Positions 16,554 to 24,386 of a DNA stretch of 48,724 nt are shown here, piece after piece. How positions within the stretch are numbered: the stretch's first letter is position 1; each line of letters starts with the position of its first letter. This DNA comes from Levilactobacillus cerevisiae. GTDB lineage: Bacteria > Bacillota > Bacilli > Lactobacillales > Lactobacillaceae. The notes beneath the pieces were generated by a model that saw only the letters and a list, made by a program, of their open reading frames with translations, had not been told where the DNA came from and ran no database searches. The translations under genes and the position numbers were made by a program. The stretch spans positions 1-48,724 of the forward strand of contig NZ_RHNN01000025.1 of the NCBI RefSeq assembly GCF_003946245.1, in the 5' to 3' direction.

Positions 16554-16675
16554 TGCTTTCTTCCTCTCCTGACACTCATGCCTGCTAGTCTAGTCAGATT
16601 CTGAGCGAAAAACGAGAAAAGTGCTGTCCGCGACGCAAAAATTGAACAGATGTCTTTATAAATTAGTAAATTACG

Positions 16676-16726
16676 AAAAAAAGACGTATGGTTCAGCCTT
16701 GGGGGACTGAATCATAACGTCTTTGC
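16676..16726 (-). terminator. Terminator after matrixin copy 2
   Basis: Minus strand stem AAGACGTTATGATTCAG opposite CTGAACCATACGTCTT with small bulges, followed by T7. It separates the two protease genes into independent transcripts. Confidence 0.8.
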
Positions 16727-16755
16727 GCTGAGAACATGCTCAGCAGTGTTTTCAT

Positions 16756-17421
16756 TTAATCTGTTTGGTACATGGATCGTAACGCCTTGAGGTCGCCTGC
16801 TGAAAGTTGTGTCTTCCCCTGATCAAGGGGATACATCACTGAACGGCGACTCTGACTGTGATCAAGCCCAATAGCATGACCGATTTCGTGCAAGGCCACC
16901 GACAATTTGATACTTTCAGGATACTTACGATTGAGCCCGGCCCGGGCATGGTTAGCAATATAGCCTTGAATCCCAGTGACTTCAATAATCTCTGGTCCGC
17001 CCTTACCTAGCTCTAAGTAATCTGCCTGTTGTTCCGGCATCCGTTTACTATATGAGAAGAAGGTAATGGCATTTTGATGCTCGTCAGCGTCCCCGGCCAC
17101 TAAGTCCACAATGCCCGTTTCATTATACACAGCAATTGCTTGCTCGAACGTCGCGGCCATTTTATCCGGAATTTCGTGATCGAACCGGTAGTAATACGTT
17201 CTTTTCAACGTGTGGGGCTTAACGATTGGTTCAATTGGTGTCGCATCTGCTGCTTCCTGACTACCCACTAAAGGGAACTGAAGATTAAAGTGCTTGGCTG
17301 CCTGAGCAACCGTTGTCTGTGACGTCGCAATAATTTGAGGGAGGATTTTCTGCACACCTGGGAGAAAAAACAAGCCCCCCAGAATGAGGATTGTCAGCAG
17401 AAGACCCCAACGTTTCCGCAT
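16756..17421 (-). CDS. Secreted matrixin-family zinc metalloprotease (copy 2)
   Basis: 221 residues from the ATG at 17421 (TAGGAG 7 bp upstream; the frame stays open to 17511 but without a signal-like start). The signal or anchor helix is KRWGLLLTILILGGLFFLPG. The catalytic motif is HEIGHAIGLDHSQ with Met-turn SVMYP. Residues TYYYRFDHEIPD...IAVYNETGIVDLV and the LELGKGGPEI stretch align with copy 1 throughout. It has a longer linker between helix and catalytic domain. No cysteine switch. Confidence 0.88.
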   Translation of the reverse strand: MRKRWGLLLTILILGGLFFLPGVQKILPQIIATSQTTVAQAAKHFNLQFPLVGSQEAADATPIEPIVKPHTLKRTYYYRFDHEIPDKMAATFEQAIAVYNETGIVDLVAGDADEHQNAITFFSYSKRMPEQQADYLELGKGGPEIIEVTGIQGYIANHARAGLNRKYPESIKLSVALHEIGHAIGLDHSQSRRSVMYPLDQGKTQLSAGDLKALRSMYQTD

Positions 17422-17627
17422 ATTCTCGCTCCTATACAAACTGACTGTTGCTAGTGTACAGGTAAATTTCACAAGGCACCACTCTCGTGCACCCAAATTT
17501 TGACAATCCAAGACTTTCTTAATAAGTTGTCGCCAGTTGATGAGTTTTCTAATCTACTTTTCATCAGTTAAACCTTGATATTAGATAATTTATAATAGGC
17601 TCCATTAAAATTTTCTCATTTTATACC

Positions 17628-17653
17628 AAAAAAGGGGCATCCAGTTAGACGCC
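17628..17653 (-). terminator. apbE terminator
   Basis: Minus strand 6-bp stem GGCGTC / GATGCC (one G-U) followed by CCTTTTTT, 12 bp after the stop. Confidence 0.6.
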
Positions 17654-17664
17654 TCCACTACTTG

Positions 17665-18429
17665 CTAAATTTCAACTAAATTATCGCCACTGGTGACCAA
17701 CAGACCCTTCACAGGGAGCCGCTGAGCCCGCACAAAATCCTCAAAGTGGTCCTGCCCCATCGCAATCGCTGTCGTAGCCAGCATGTCTGCAGTCGTCAAA
17801 TCTGCGGTCAACACCGTCGCCTGTTGCAAAGATCGGTGTGCTTCTTGACATGCAATGGGCACGCTCACACGACTTCCTTTGGCCATTGAAGTTGCCATGG
17901 CACCATTACGAATGCCATACTGGTGAATCACATGATTGAGATTTGTCGGCGCCTCAACACCCACTTGCCACACGAAATCACAGTGATGTACCACGCCCAG
18001 TTGCACATCACCACCGCCATTAATTGCTGCAGCGATGATGGCACCTTTATCCATGAGTGGTTTGAGAAATGTCATGAAAGCCTGGTGAATCGCCCATCCC
18101 TTGACAAATCCAGTCGGATCAAAGCTACCATCAAAGAACGGATCAAACGCGTTGTCAGTTTCTTGTTGGGCAGTAACTGCCAATTGGTAGACTTCCCGAA
18201 ATTCCGGACTAAAGTCGGTCGCCACTAATTCTCCCCGCCGAAACTGACTGACCCATGAATCCGGCCGCTCTTTAGAGAAACCACTGGCAATGTGGACAAA
18301 GTAACGTGTTAAATTTTGAACCAAATTGGTCGCGACGGTGGCTGGCAAGTGGCCAAACCGACTGGTAATGAGCCGGACATCAATTGGCGTTTCCAAGGCA
18401 ATAATTTGAAATTTCAGCATGTTTTGCAT
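17665..18429 (-). CDS. Divergent FAD:protein FMN transferase (ApbE-like)
   Basis: ApbE enzymes attach FMN covalently to Thr/Ser of target proteins. This 254-residue protein keeps FDPFFDGSFDPTGFVKGWA, AINGGGDVQLG and TADLTTADMLATTAIAMG. It lacks the usual YxHIIDPxTG segment between the ATS motif and the metal-binding end, and has no lipoprotein signal, so it is predicted cytoplasmic. ATG at 18429 with GGGGGAG upstream; it overlaps by one base the stop of the small peptide gene 18429-18587, indicating coupling. Activity is uncertain because of the missing block. Confidence 0.8.
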   Translation of the reverse strand: MQNMLKFQIIALETPIDVRLITSRFGHLPATVATNLVQNLTRYFVHIASGFSKERPDSWVSQFRRGELVATDFSPEFREVYQLAVTAQQETDNAFDPFFDGSFDPTGFVKGWAIHQAFMTFLKPLMDKGAIIAAAINGGGDVQLGVVHHCDFVWQVGVEAPTNLNHVIHQYGIRNGAMATSMAKGSRVSVPIACQEAHRSLQQATVLTADLTTADMLATTAIAMGQDHFEDFVRAQRLPVKGLLVTSGDNLVEI

Positions 18430-18587
18430 CAGCGACTCCCCCTGTTCGCATATAGCTCGGTAACTGGCACCCGTGAGTCCGAGGCCACAGCGTCATGCCC
18501 GTGTAACTCGCCAACCAACGAAATACCGTCTACCGCTAACCCCAAAGCGATAACTACCATCAGTGCTACTCGTAAAATCCGTCTCAT
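18429..18587 (-). CDS. 52-residue membrane or secreted peptide coupled to ApbE
   Basis: Starts MRRILRVALMVV. A hydrophobic helix (about 5-25) ends in AVDGISLVGE and is followed by a short polar tail. The start at 18587 is chosen because GAGG lies 8 bp upstream; the frame is open to 18638. The stop overlaps the apbE start (TGATG). Asp-Gly-Ile-Ser resembles the D/S-G-x-S/T core of flavinylation sites, but it sits at the helix edge and lacks the usual following A-T, so being an ApbE target is only a guess. Confidence 0.55.
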   Translation of the reverse strand: MRRILRVALMVVIALGLAVDGISLVGELHGHDAVASDSRVPVTELYANRGSR

Positions 18588-18721
18588 GCCCATCGCCTCA
18601 CTCTTCACTTGCAGTATAGGCCGTTGGTTCCCTGCCAAGTACTTTGTAGAATTAGTAGGTAAAGTGAAACACCTAAAGACAGGTTCACTTAACTAGTATT
18701 TGTCGATACTAAATTAGTGAA

Positions 18722-18995
18722 AATTTGCCACCTGCGGCTGCCAGAGATTCCGGCTGCTATGAGGACCGCCTGCGGTCTGAGGGACGGTCCTCCGGCTCGA
18801 TTTGAAGCCTGTCCAGAACCGACAGTCTCCAAATGCGTCCCACGCTGTAAGCTGGTTCCCAGCTAACACCGTCGACACAGCTACCTCCACCTCTGGCCTC
18901 CTCCGGTTAAGAATGAGTTTTACCAGTCATGTTGGTGGAATTCGTCGTTGTACCAATTTTCAGCGACTAGTTGCTGCTCTAATGAGTCGCTCCAC
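18722..18995 (-). repeat. Structured intergenic repeat, copy B
   Basis: Reverse-oriented copy. Read on the minus strand it has hairpin AGCGACT...AGTCGCT (18962-18991), then P1 (about 18842-18872), P2 (18800-18835: ATTTGGAGACTGTC with GACAGGCTTCAAAT), P3 GGACCG...CGGTCC and the shared end CAGCCGCAGGTGGCAAATTTT. It lies divergent to copy C, about 230 bp away. Bases 18639-18721 and 18996-19090 show nothing recognisable. Confidence 0.8.
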
Positions 18996-19090
18996 GCTAA
19001 GCTTGCTAAACGGTAAGGTGGTTGTTTAAGCAACATTGTCGGCTACGATGTGAGTTCCACTGCTCTGTAGCAACTCCCCCTTTTGAACAC

Positions 19091-19121
19091 AAAAAGTACC
19101 CATCCGCCTTGGATTGGTACC
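19091..19121 (-). terminator. Orphan terminator between repeat copies B and C
   Basis: Minus strand stem GTACCAATCC / GGATGGGTAC around a 5-nt loop, followed by TTTTTG. No gene is visible upstream on that strand until the HAD gene beyond copy C, whose stop is almost 600 bp away. Confidence 0.65.
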
Positions 19122-19224
19122 GATAATTTTTAATTTTCGAAAAACAATTTGAAGCTGCTAATTAAGCGCAAATCTTTGCGTACAAGGATAGAACGCTAAA
19201 CTATAAGCAACGTTGTCTATACAT

Positions 19225-19654
19225 GTTGGCTTACCCGTCGCAAAATTTAGGCTGGAATGCTGTGATCAGGTTTAAGGGTGTGACAGATCACGGTTACCAC
19301 CGTTAAACAGAATCTACCACCTGATGCACGTTTCGACAATGTAGAATCGGAATTAGACCAGGTAGAAAATCCCGCTGCTATATAGACGGTGACCAATTAT
19401 TCCGGACAAAAGTTGCCAGTCAAGCGATGGTCACATCAATATCATATGACAGTACCAATCCTAACCGGAGAATGACAGAGATGGAGGCAGCTGTGTCGAC
19501 GGTGTAAGCTGAGATTTCTCAGCTTACACCGTGGGACGCGCTTGGAGACTGGCGAATTTTGACAGGCTTCAAACCGAACCGGAGGACCGTTCCTCAGGCC
19601 GCAGGCGGTCCCACAGCAGCCGGAATCTCTGGCAGCCGCAGGTGGTAAATTCCA
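19225..19654 (+). repeat. Structured intergenic repeat, copy C (core 19461-19654)
   Basis: The best preserved copy. P1 is a perfect 14-bp stem GGTGTAAGCTGAGA / TCTCAGCTTACACC (19501-19514 / 19517-19530) closed by two nucleotides. P2 spans about 19541-19573, and P3 is GGACCG/CGGTCC (about 19583-19609). CAGAGAT near the 5' end can pair with ATCTCTG near the 3' end, closing the whole element. Upstream, GGTGACCA...TGGTCACA (19389-19433) matches the GCGACC hairpin of copy D. Patchy similarity with copy A reaches back to about 19225. No credible ORF. Confidence 0.82.
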
Positions 19655-19703
19655 CCAATATTGTTAGTTGACCCTTCTCCTGAGTATCTTTGCGCTGACG
19701 ACT

Positions 19704-20519
19704 TTAGTCTGTGAGCAGTTCCCGCTGAATCGTGCGGAGGACGCCATCCGCTTCATTCGTCCAAGCCGTCACCTGGTTGGCCATCGCTTGAATTTCCGGT
19801 GTTGCGTTGCGCATGGCAAAGCTCTGCCCGGCGAATTGCAGAAGTGGCACATCATTTGCCCCATCCCCGAAGGCCATGACTTCAGCCGTTGTTACCCCCT
19901 GACGTGCCATGAGCCACTGCACAGCCGGCAGCTTGCCCACGTTAGCCGCCACAATATCAATCACGCCATAGCCGCTGTCATGGGCGTGTAAGCGACCTTC
20001 AAAGTAGGTGTTCAAGCGTGTCACCAATTCTTGGGCCTGATCGGGTTGGGTGGTCACACTAATTTTCTTAATCTGATCAGCCACAGTGGCCAGACTGGTC
20101 ACTTGCTGGAGATTGTCGTAATAGGCCTCCGCTGCATCAATCAGCTGTTGCGGTGCCCCCAGCTCCGTATAAGACGCCATCTTCCCGGTCAAAATGATGT
20201 AGGTGTCCTGCAGGAAATCTTGATGACGGTCAACCGCCACAAACTGGGTCACGTCAGCGGCACTCAGACTGCCATCAAAGATTTGTTGATCAGCCTGATA
20301 AATAGACGCCCCATTTTCCGCAACCATCACTAAGTTAGGTGCAAGCGTTGTTGCAAATAAGTCCCGGAGATGCGCGTACTCGTTGCCAGACGCCAACACC
20401 AAGGATATTTGTCGCGTCTCGAGCTGGGCCAAAACAGCGCGGAACAGGTCACGATTATACCTTTGATCATTGTGCAGTAAGGTCCCATTCAGATCCGTCG
20501 CAATTATTTTAATCGTCAA
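19704..20519 (-). CDS. Cof-type HAD-IIB family hydrolase
   Basis: A sugar-phosphate or nucleotide phosphatase-like protein of the HAD superfamily with a C2B cap. Motif I is IIATDLNGTLL: the nucleophile Asp is present but the second, acid/base Asp is Asn, a variant that I recall in some lactobacillar Cof proteins. Motif II is SLVLASGN, motif III lysine is in GKLPAVQWLMARQG and motif IV is AFGDGANDVPLLQFAG. The TTG at 20519 (GGAGG 10 bp upstream, giving MTIKIIATDLNG) is preferred over the GTG at 20528, which is too close. About 271 residues. Physiological substrate unknown; phosphatase activity may be reduced. Confidence 0.88.
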   Translation of the reverse strand: MTIKIIATDLNGTLLHNDQRYNRDLFRAVLAQLETRQISLVLASGNEYAHLRDLFATTLAPNLVMVAENGASIYQADQQIFDGSLSAADVTQFVAVDRHQDFLQDTYIILTGKMASYTELGAPQQLIDAAEAYYDNLQQVTSLATVADQIKKISVTTQPDQAQELVTRLNTYFEGRLHAHDSGYGVIDIVAANVGKLPAVQWLMARQGVTTAEVMAFGDGANDVPLLQFAGQSFAMRNATPEIQAMANQVTAWTNEADGVLRTIQRELLTD

Positions 20520-20582
20520 AAATTTCACTCCTCCAGTTTTGTCTTCGTGAAGTCATTATACGCGAATCGGTTCGTAAAACAC

Positions 20583-20625
20583 AAAAAAACTCCCAGAAGC
20601 CGCGGACTTCGAAGGAGTTTCTTGA
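20583..20625 (-). terminator. rpmF terminator
   Basis: Minus strand stem AAACTCC / GGAGTTT with an inner GAAG/CTTC pairing, followed by a T-run, 14 bp after the stop. Confidence 0.85.
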
Positions 20626-20638
20626 AACTAATTTAGAA

Positions 20639-20827
20639 TTAGTTGTTTGCGTTGTTTACCGTAACGACCTGACGGCCATCGTAGAAACCGCAACTTGGGC
20701 AAACCATGTGTGACTTACGTAATTCACCACAGTTAGGGCAAGCAGTTAAATTAGGCGTGGTTAACTTAATGTGACCACGACGCATAGCTTTTTTCGTCTT
20801 AGACGTTTTCCGTGCTGGTACAGCCAA
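20639..20827 (-). CDS. rpmF: Ribosomal protein bL32
   Basis: Large-subunit protein of 62 residues from the TTG at 20827 (GGAGG 8 bp upstream), giving (M)AVPARKTSKTKKAMRRGH. Zinc ribbon CPNC...CPSC with four cysteines, so this is the zinc-binding C+ form. Follows yceD, the usual neighbour, with a 66-bp gap. Confidence 0.97.
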   Translation of the reverse strand: MAVPARKTSKTKKAMRRGHIKLTTPNLTACPNCGELRKSHMVCPSCGFYDGRQVVTVNNANN

Positions 20828-20893
20828 AGAAAACACCTCCTTTAAATAAATTATATCCACTAGTGAAAAAATTTTTAAGGCTTACAAAGGCGA

Positions 20894-21445
20894 TTATTGA
20901 TCATCCTGATCAGGGAAGAAATCTTTTAACTTTGCAAGACGTGGATCAACTGATTGATTTTCCTTCTCCACCTTTTCCAGGTCGGCCTCCGAAACGACTT
21001 CCCAGTCATCTCCGGTTGGCATCTTCGACCCTTCTTGTTCGGCTTCAGAAAGAATGTGCATCGGAATCTCTAAAATAATGTTATCCCCAATGGCCTTATC
21101 AAAATCAATAACGTCATCCTTGACGACCATCACCACGTCGGTCTTTTCAAACCGTTGGGTGGCAGCCGGATCGGATACATAAAATTCCGTCGTTTGGAAA
21201 TCTACAGGCAAGTCCACCGGTGTTAACGATCGACTGGACGGCACCGTTAAGTCCGCCGTTACCTGTGCATTAACGATGACGTCCCCACCAACGACGGAAA
21301 CAATTCCCTTCGCGTGAACGGGGCTTAAATCTAACACATCATCGCCATAGCGTTCCATCAAGTCCGCTTTCAAATCTAATGTTTCATCAAACGAAAGCGG
21401 GTCATTTCGGTGATTCTTGCGGAGCTCGGTCAACGACCATTTCAT
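20894..21445 (-). CDS. yceD: YceD/DUF177 family protein
   Basis: 183 residues, the protein typically encoded directly before rpmF and probably involved in 23S rRNA or ribosome maturation. N-terminal MKWSLTELRKN, central DLSPVHAKGIVSVVGGDVIVNAQVTADLTVPSSRSLTPVDLP (though without the CxRC cysteines of many homologues) and acidic C-terminal PRLAKLKDFFPDQDDQ. A fully consensus promoter lies about 28 bp upstream. Confidence 0.9.
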   Translation of the reverse strand: MKWSLTELRKNHRNDPLSFDETLDLKADLMERYGDDVLDLSPVHAKGIVSVVGGDVIVNAQVTADLTVPSSRSLTPVDLPVDFQTTEFYVSDPAATQRFEKTDVVMVVKDDVIDFDKAIGDNIILEIPMHILSEAEQEGSKMPTGDDWEVVSEADLEKVEKENQSVDPRLAKLKDFFPDQDDQ

Positions 21446-21472
21446 CGCAATCCCTCCAATGCAACGTGATAA

Positions 21473-21501
21473 ATTATACCTGTCAAAAAATAAGATGTCA
21501 A
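21473..21501 (-). promoter_or_regulatory. yceD-rpmF promoter
   Basis: Minus strand TTGACA, 17 bp, TATAAT, both hexamers perfect. A second TTGACA lies just before the -10. Confidence 0.9.
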
Positions 21502-21518
21502 GGTAATTTCCTTGATAG

Positions 21519-22667
21519 TCATTCAGAATCGTGTTTTTTTACCGGAATCCGGCCGTAATCCTGGTCAATCCCGGTAATCAACGTGCGCACAGCGCCTAAT
21601 CGGTTATCCAATTCGCCGGGTCCCTTCTGCCAGTCGCGGTCAGCACGACTGATCAGTGGCAGGGTCACCTGCTTCTTAATTTGGTGCAAATAGGCCTGGC
21701 CCCGCGCTGAATAGCCCAAAACACGTAAATACTCTGGTTGTGCCTGCATTTCAGTAGGCTTGGCCTGTAGCAGAATATACGCAGACTGGCGTTGTAACCG
21801 GGTATACGTATACCGCTTGGTCTTAACCGCAGTCATGAACGCTTCAAAGTCAGCGCTGGTCAGTGCCGCCCGTTTCAACCGGTACTCCACGCCCTCAGTA
21901 ATTTGATAACATTGTCGTAAATCGTTGACGTTTTCACTCACCAGTTGGTAGCGCAGCGCCGGCCAAAAATCGTTCCAGCTGGTCAGCTGTGCCCCTTTAA
22001 GCTGGGTGAGGGTCGTTAACGGGACAACCGGTTCCACTGCCGTCCAGTCGCCTGTGAGGGCCGCTGAACGGATGGCTGTGCCACTAGCGTACTGAGTAGC
22101 CATCGCAATGGCTTGCTCGTCGTGCTGGCTGCCCCGTCGTTTCAAAGGAACCAACTGTAGCGGGTGTCCTTGCCGTTCGTTTGCCAACGCGTAAAAGAAC
22201 CCTAAAATATCGTTGGCGGCATCCAAGGTAATCCCCGTCTGTTCGCGCAGATATCCCTGGAACAAGGACGCATAGGTCTGATCAAACCGCTTGAACGTGG
22301 CCGGATTGGTCGGTAAATGGGCCATGAGGCGACTGTAATCCATGTCCGGATGCTCAGTGCCAAAGGCCAGCCAATGGCACTGTAAGGCCGCCAGTAGGCG
22401 CACCCCACCAGCCGCGAACAGATGCGCCGGTTGGAGCGCGACTGCACCTGGCAATTCAACCACTAGATCCACACCGCCAGCCAGTGCCGCTTGTGTTCGC
22501 TGCCACTTATCCATCAGCGTCGGCTCGCCACGTTGGGCCCAGTTACCACTCATCGCCGCCACGACCACCTCGGCACCCGTTTGCGCGCGTGCCTGGGCAA
22601 CCTGATGGGCATGGCCATTATGAAATGGATTATACTCAGCCACGATTCCCACTGCCTGTAACGCCAT
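21519..22667 (-). CDS. tmcAL: tRNA(Met) cytidine acetate ligase
   Basis: Uses ATP and acetate to form N4-acetylcytidine at the wobble position of elongator tRNA-Met. The nucleotidyltransferase fold starts VGIVAEYNPFHNGHAHQVAQA, with the HxGH active site as HNGH. MSGNWAQRGEPTLMDKWQRTQAAL and DLVVELP follow, as in Bacillus YlbM/TmcAL; the C-terminal helical part holds the tRNA. 382 residues, normal. Last gene of the yqeG operon, 2 bp after the methyltransferase. Confidence 0.94.
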   Translation of the reverse strand: MALQAVGIVAEYNPFHNGHAHQVAQARAQTGAEVVVAAMSGNWAQRGEPTLMDKWQRTQAALAGGVDLVVELPGAVALQPAHLFAAGGVRLLAALQCHWLAFGTEHPDMDYSRLMAHLPTNPATFKRFDQTYASLFQGYLREQTGITLDAANDILGFFYALANERQGHPLQLVPLKRRGSQHDEQAIAMATQYASGTAIRSAALTGDWTAVEPVVPLTTLTQLKGAQLTSWNDFWPALRYQLVSENVNDLRQCYQITEGVEYRLKRAALTSADFEAFMTAVKTKRYTYTRLQRQSAYILLQAKPTEMQAQPEYLRVLGYSARGQAYLHQIKKQVTLPLISRADRDWQKGPGELDNRLGAVRTLITGIDQDYGRIPVKKHDSE

Positions 22668-22669
22668 GA

Positions 22670-23413
22670 CTATGCCTCCCGTGTCACCTCAAAGAACCAG
22701 CGCGTGGTATCTGGGGCAACCTCGCTATTTCCAAAGTCGGCACTCACACGTTTAACCGTCAACCCGGCAGCCTGTAAAGCTTGCCGATAATCGGTTAAGA
22801 CGTAAGTCCGTTCGTGATGCAGTTCAGTGACCTTGCGATATTCACCCGTCTTTTCATTCAGCGTGAAGAACGCCAGATCATGTTCGGCAGCGTGCTCTTC
22901 ATCTTCAATCCCATAACTGGTCCAAACAAAGGCCCGCGTGTCGTCGACGTAATTATACATGTAACCCGGGTAAACGTCATCCGTTTGGTGCGGTGTAATC
23001 ACATCAAACAGGAACTGACCCCCAACGGCCAAATGGTCGTGGACCTGGGTAAACGCCTGGGTAACGGCAGTTAGGTCCGTTAAATAGCAGAACGAGTCCG
23101 CAAAACAGGTCACCGTTTGGTATTCGCCGATTTCACTGAGATCCAGCATGTTCCCCGCCATCAGTGGTAGCGCAACGTCGGCCTCAGCGGCATGCTTAGC
23201 GGCTAACGCCAACATGTCTTCACTGAGATCCAACCCACTGACCTGGTAGCCCTTTTGTGCCAATAGGACGCCTAGACGCCCACTACCACAGGCCAAGTCC
23301 ATTAACTCGCCACTAGTTGGCGCAACACGTTCGGCGACAAAATCCAGCCACTGATCGTACATGGCTGGATCAAATAGTTCGTCGTAAAGCTCCGCAAAGG
23401 ATTGATAGATCAT
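22670..23413 (-). CDS. Class I SAM-dependent methyltransferase (YqeM-like)
   Basis: 247 residues. SAM motif I is LMDLACGSGRLGVLLAQKG, motif II region SGLDLSEDMLALAAKHA, and ITPHQTDDVYPGYMYNYVDDTRAFVW follows. It matches YqeM, which follows rsfS in Bacillus; the substrate is unknown. ATG overlaps the rsfS stop (ATGA), so translation is coupled. Confidence 0.88.
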   Translation of the reverse strand: MIYQSFAELYDELFDPAMYDQWLDFVAERVAPTSGELMDLACGSGRLGVLLAQKGYQVSGLDLSEDMLALAAKHAAEADVALPLMAGNMLDLSEIGEYQTVTCFADSFCYLTDLTAVTQAFTQVHDHLAVGGQFLFDVITPHQTDDVYPGYMYNYVDDTRAFVWTSYGIEDEEHAAEHDLAFFTLNEKTGEYRKVTELHHERTYVLTDYRQALQAAGLTVKRVSADFGNSEVAPDTTRWFFEVTREA

Positions 23414-23766
23414 GCTTCAACCCATTGGCCCAAATCAACTTCTGGTGCATCTGACCAAAGCTTTTCCAGGTTATAATGGCTCCGTTGTTCCTTCTGGAAG
23501 ACGTGAATCACAACGTCGCCCAAATCAATCAAGATCCAGTCAGCACTGTTCTTACCTTCAACGTCCTTGATGGCCACTTTGTTGGCAGCCATTTGATCAA
23601 CAATTTCGTCCGCAATCGCTTGGACTTGTCGGCTAGAGTTTGCTTCCATAATCAGGAAGTAATCGGCCAACAAGCTAACCTTGGTCATGTCTAAGGCAGT
23701 CATTTCTTCTGCCCGTTTGTTTTCGGCGGCCTTAACCGCAATTTCTAAAATAGCTTTGCTTTCCAA
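23410..23766 (-). CDS. rsfS: Ribosome silencing factor RsfS
   Basis: Binds uL14 and blocks subunit joining in starvation. 118 residues from the TTG at 23766 (AGAGGAG 8 bp upstream), giving (M)ESKAILEIAVKAAENKRAEEM. The longer frame overlaps yqeK. The DUF143 signature is DYFLIMEANSSRQVQAIADEI, KDVEGKNSADWILIDLGDVVIHVF and YYNLEKLW-like YNLEKLWSDA. Confidence 0.95.
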   Translation of the reverse strand: MESKAILEIAVKAAENKRAEEMTALDMTKVSLLADYFLIMEANSSRQVQAIADEIVDQMAANKVAIKDVEGKNSADWILIDLGDVVIHVFQKEQRSHYNLEKLWSDAPEVDLGQWVEA

Positions 23767-23780
23767 TACTTTTTCTCCTC

Positions 23781-24386
23781 TCAAACGTTCGGATAACGAG
23801 GCACCCACGCATTGTAGGTGTCAATCGACTTCGGGTAGACCGGCTTACCATTATCTACCAAATACTGCAGGGTGTGCTTCGCCTGAAAGGCCACACTCTT
23901 AGCCAAATCCGTTTCCGCTAATTGCCGTGCCACATCAACACCGGGGAAATCGCGTTCCGGCTCGATGTAATCGGCCATGTAAACAATCTGTTCCAATGGC
24001 GACATGTAGACGGCACCAGTGGTGTGATGGCGAACGGCGTTTAAAATGTCTTCGTCATAAATCCCTAATTCATGTTTAATGAGCTCAGCACCGACGACCC
24101 CATGCCAAATAGCGTTGCCGTAATCCAGCAAAATGGGATCGAGCTGATACTGCTTAATCGCCGCAATAAAATCCTCATCGGGGCGCTGTTTAGCGTAGTC
24201 GTGAACCAAGCCAGCAATGCTAGCCTTTTCCAGATTCACACCATTGATCTTTGCCAACTTAATGGCGGTCTGTTCCACGCGCTGGACGTGTTTGAACCGT
24301 TTGGGCTTCAATTGCTTATTAATTTTAGCCAGCAGTTCATCCCGCGTGCCAGCGAATAGGTGTTGCGTGTAGGTTAGTTCAGTCAC
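23781..24386 (-). CDS. yqeK: Symmetrical Ap4A hydrolase YqeK (HD domain)
   Basis: HD-domain protein of the family that cleaves diadenosine tetraphosphate to ADP. HD site residues are KHVQRVEQTAIKLA, AGLVHDYAKQ, IWHGVVGAEL and RHHTTGA, with the terminal DYIEPERDFPG segment specific to YqeK. 201 residues, GTG start overlapping nadD by 8 bp; AAAGGAG lies 13 bp upstream inside nadD, so coupling is likely. Confidence 0.94.
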   Translation of the reverse strand: MTELTYTQHLFAGTRDELLAKINKQLKPKRFKHVQRVEQTAIKLAKINGVNLEKASIAGLVHDYAKQRPDEDFIAAIKQYQLDPILLDYGNAIWHGVVGAELIKHELGIYDEDILNAVRHHTTGAVYMSPLEQIVYMADYIEPERDFPGVDVARQLAETDLAKSVAFQAKHTLQYLVDNGKPVYPKSIDTYNAWVPRYPNV

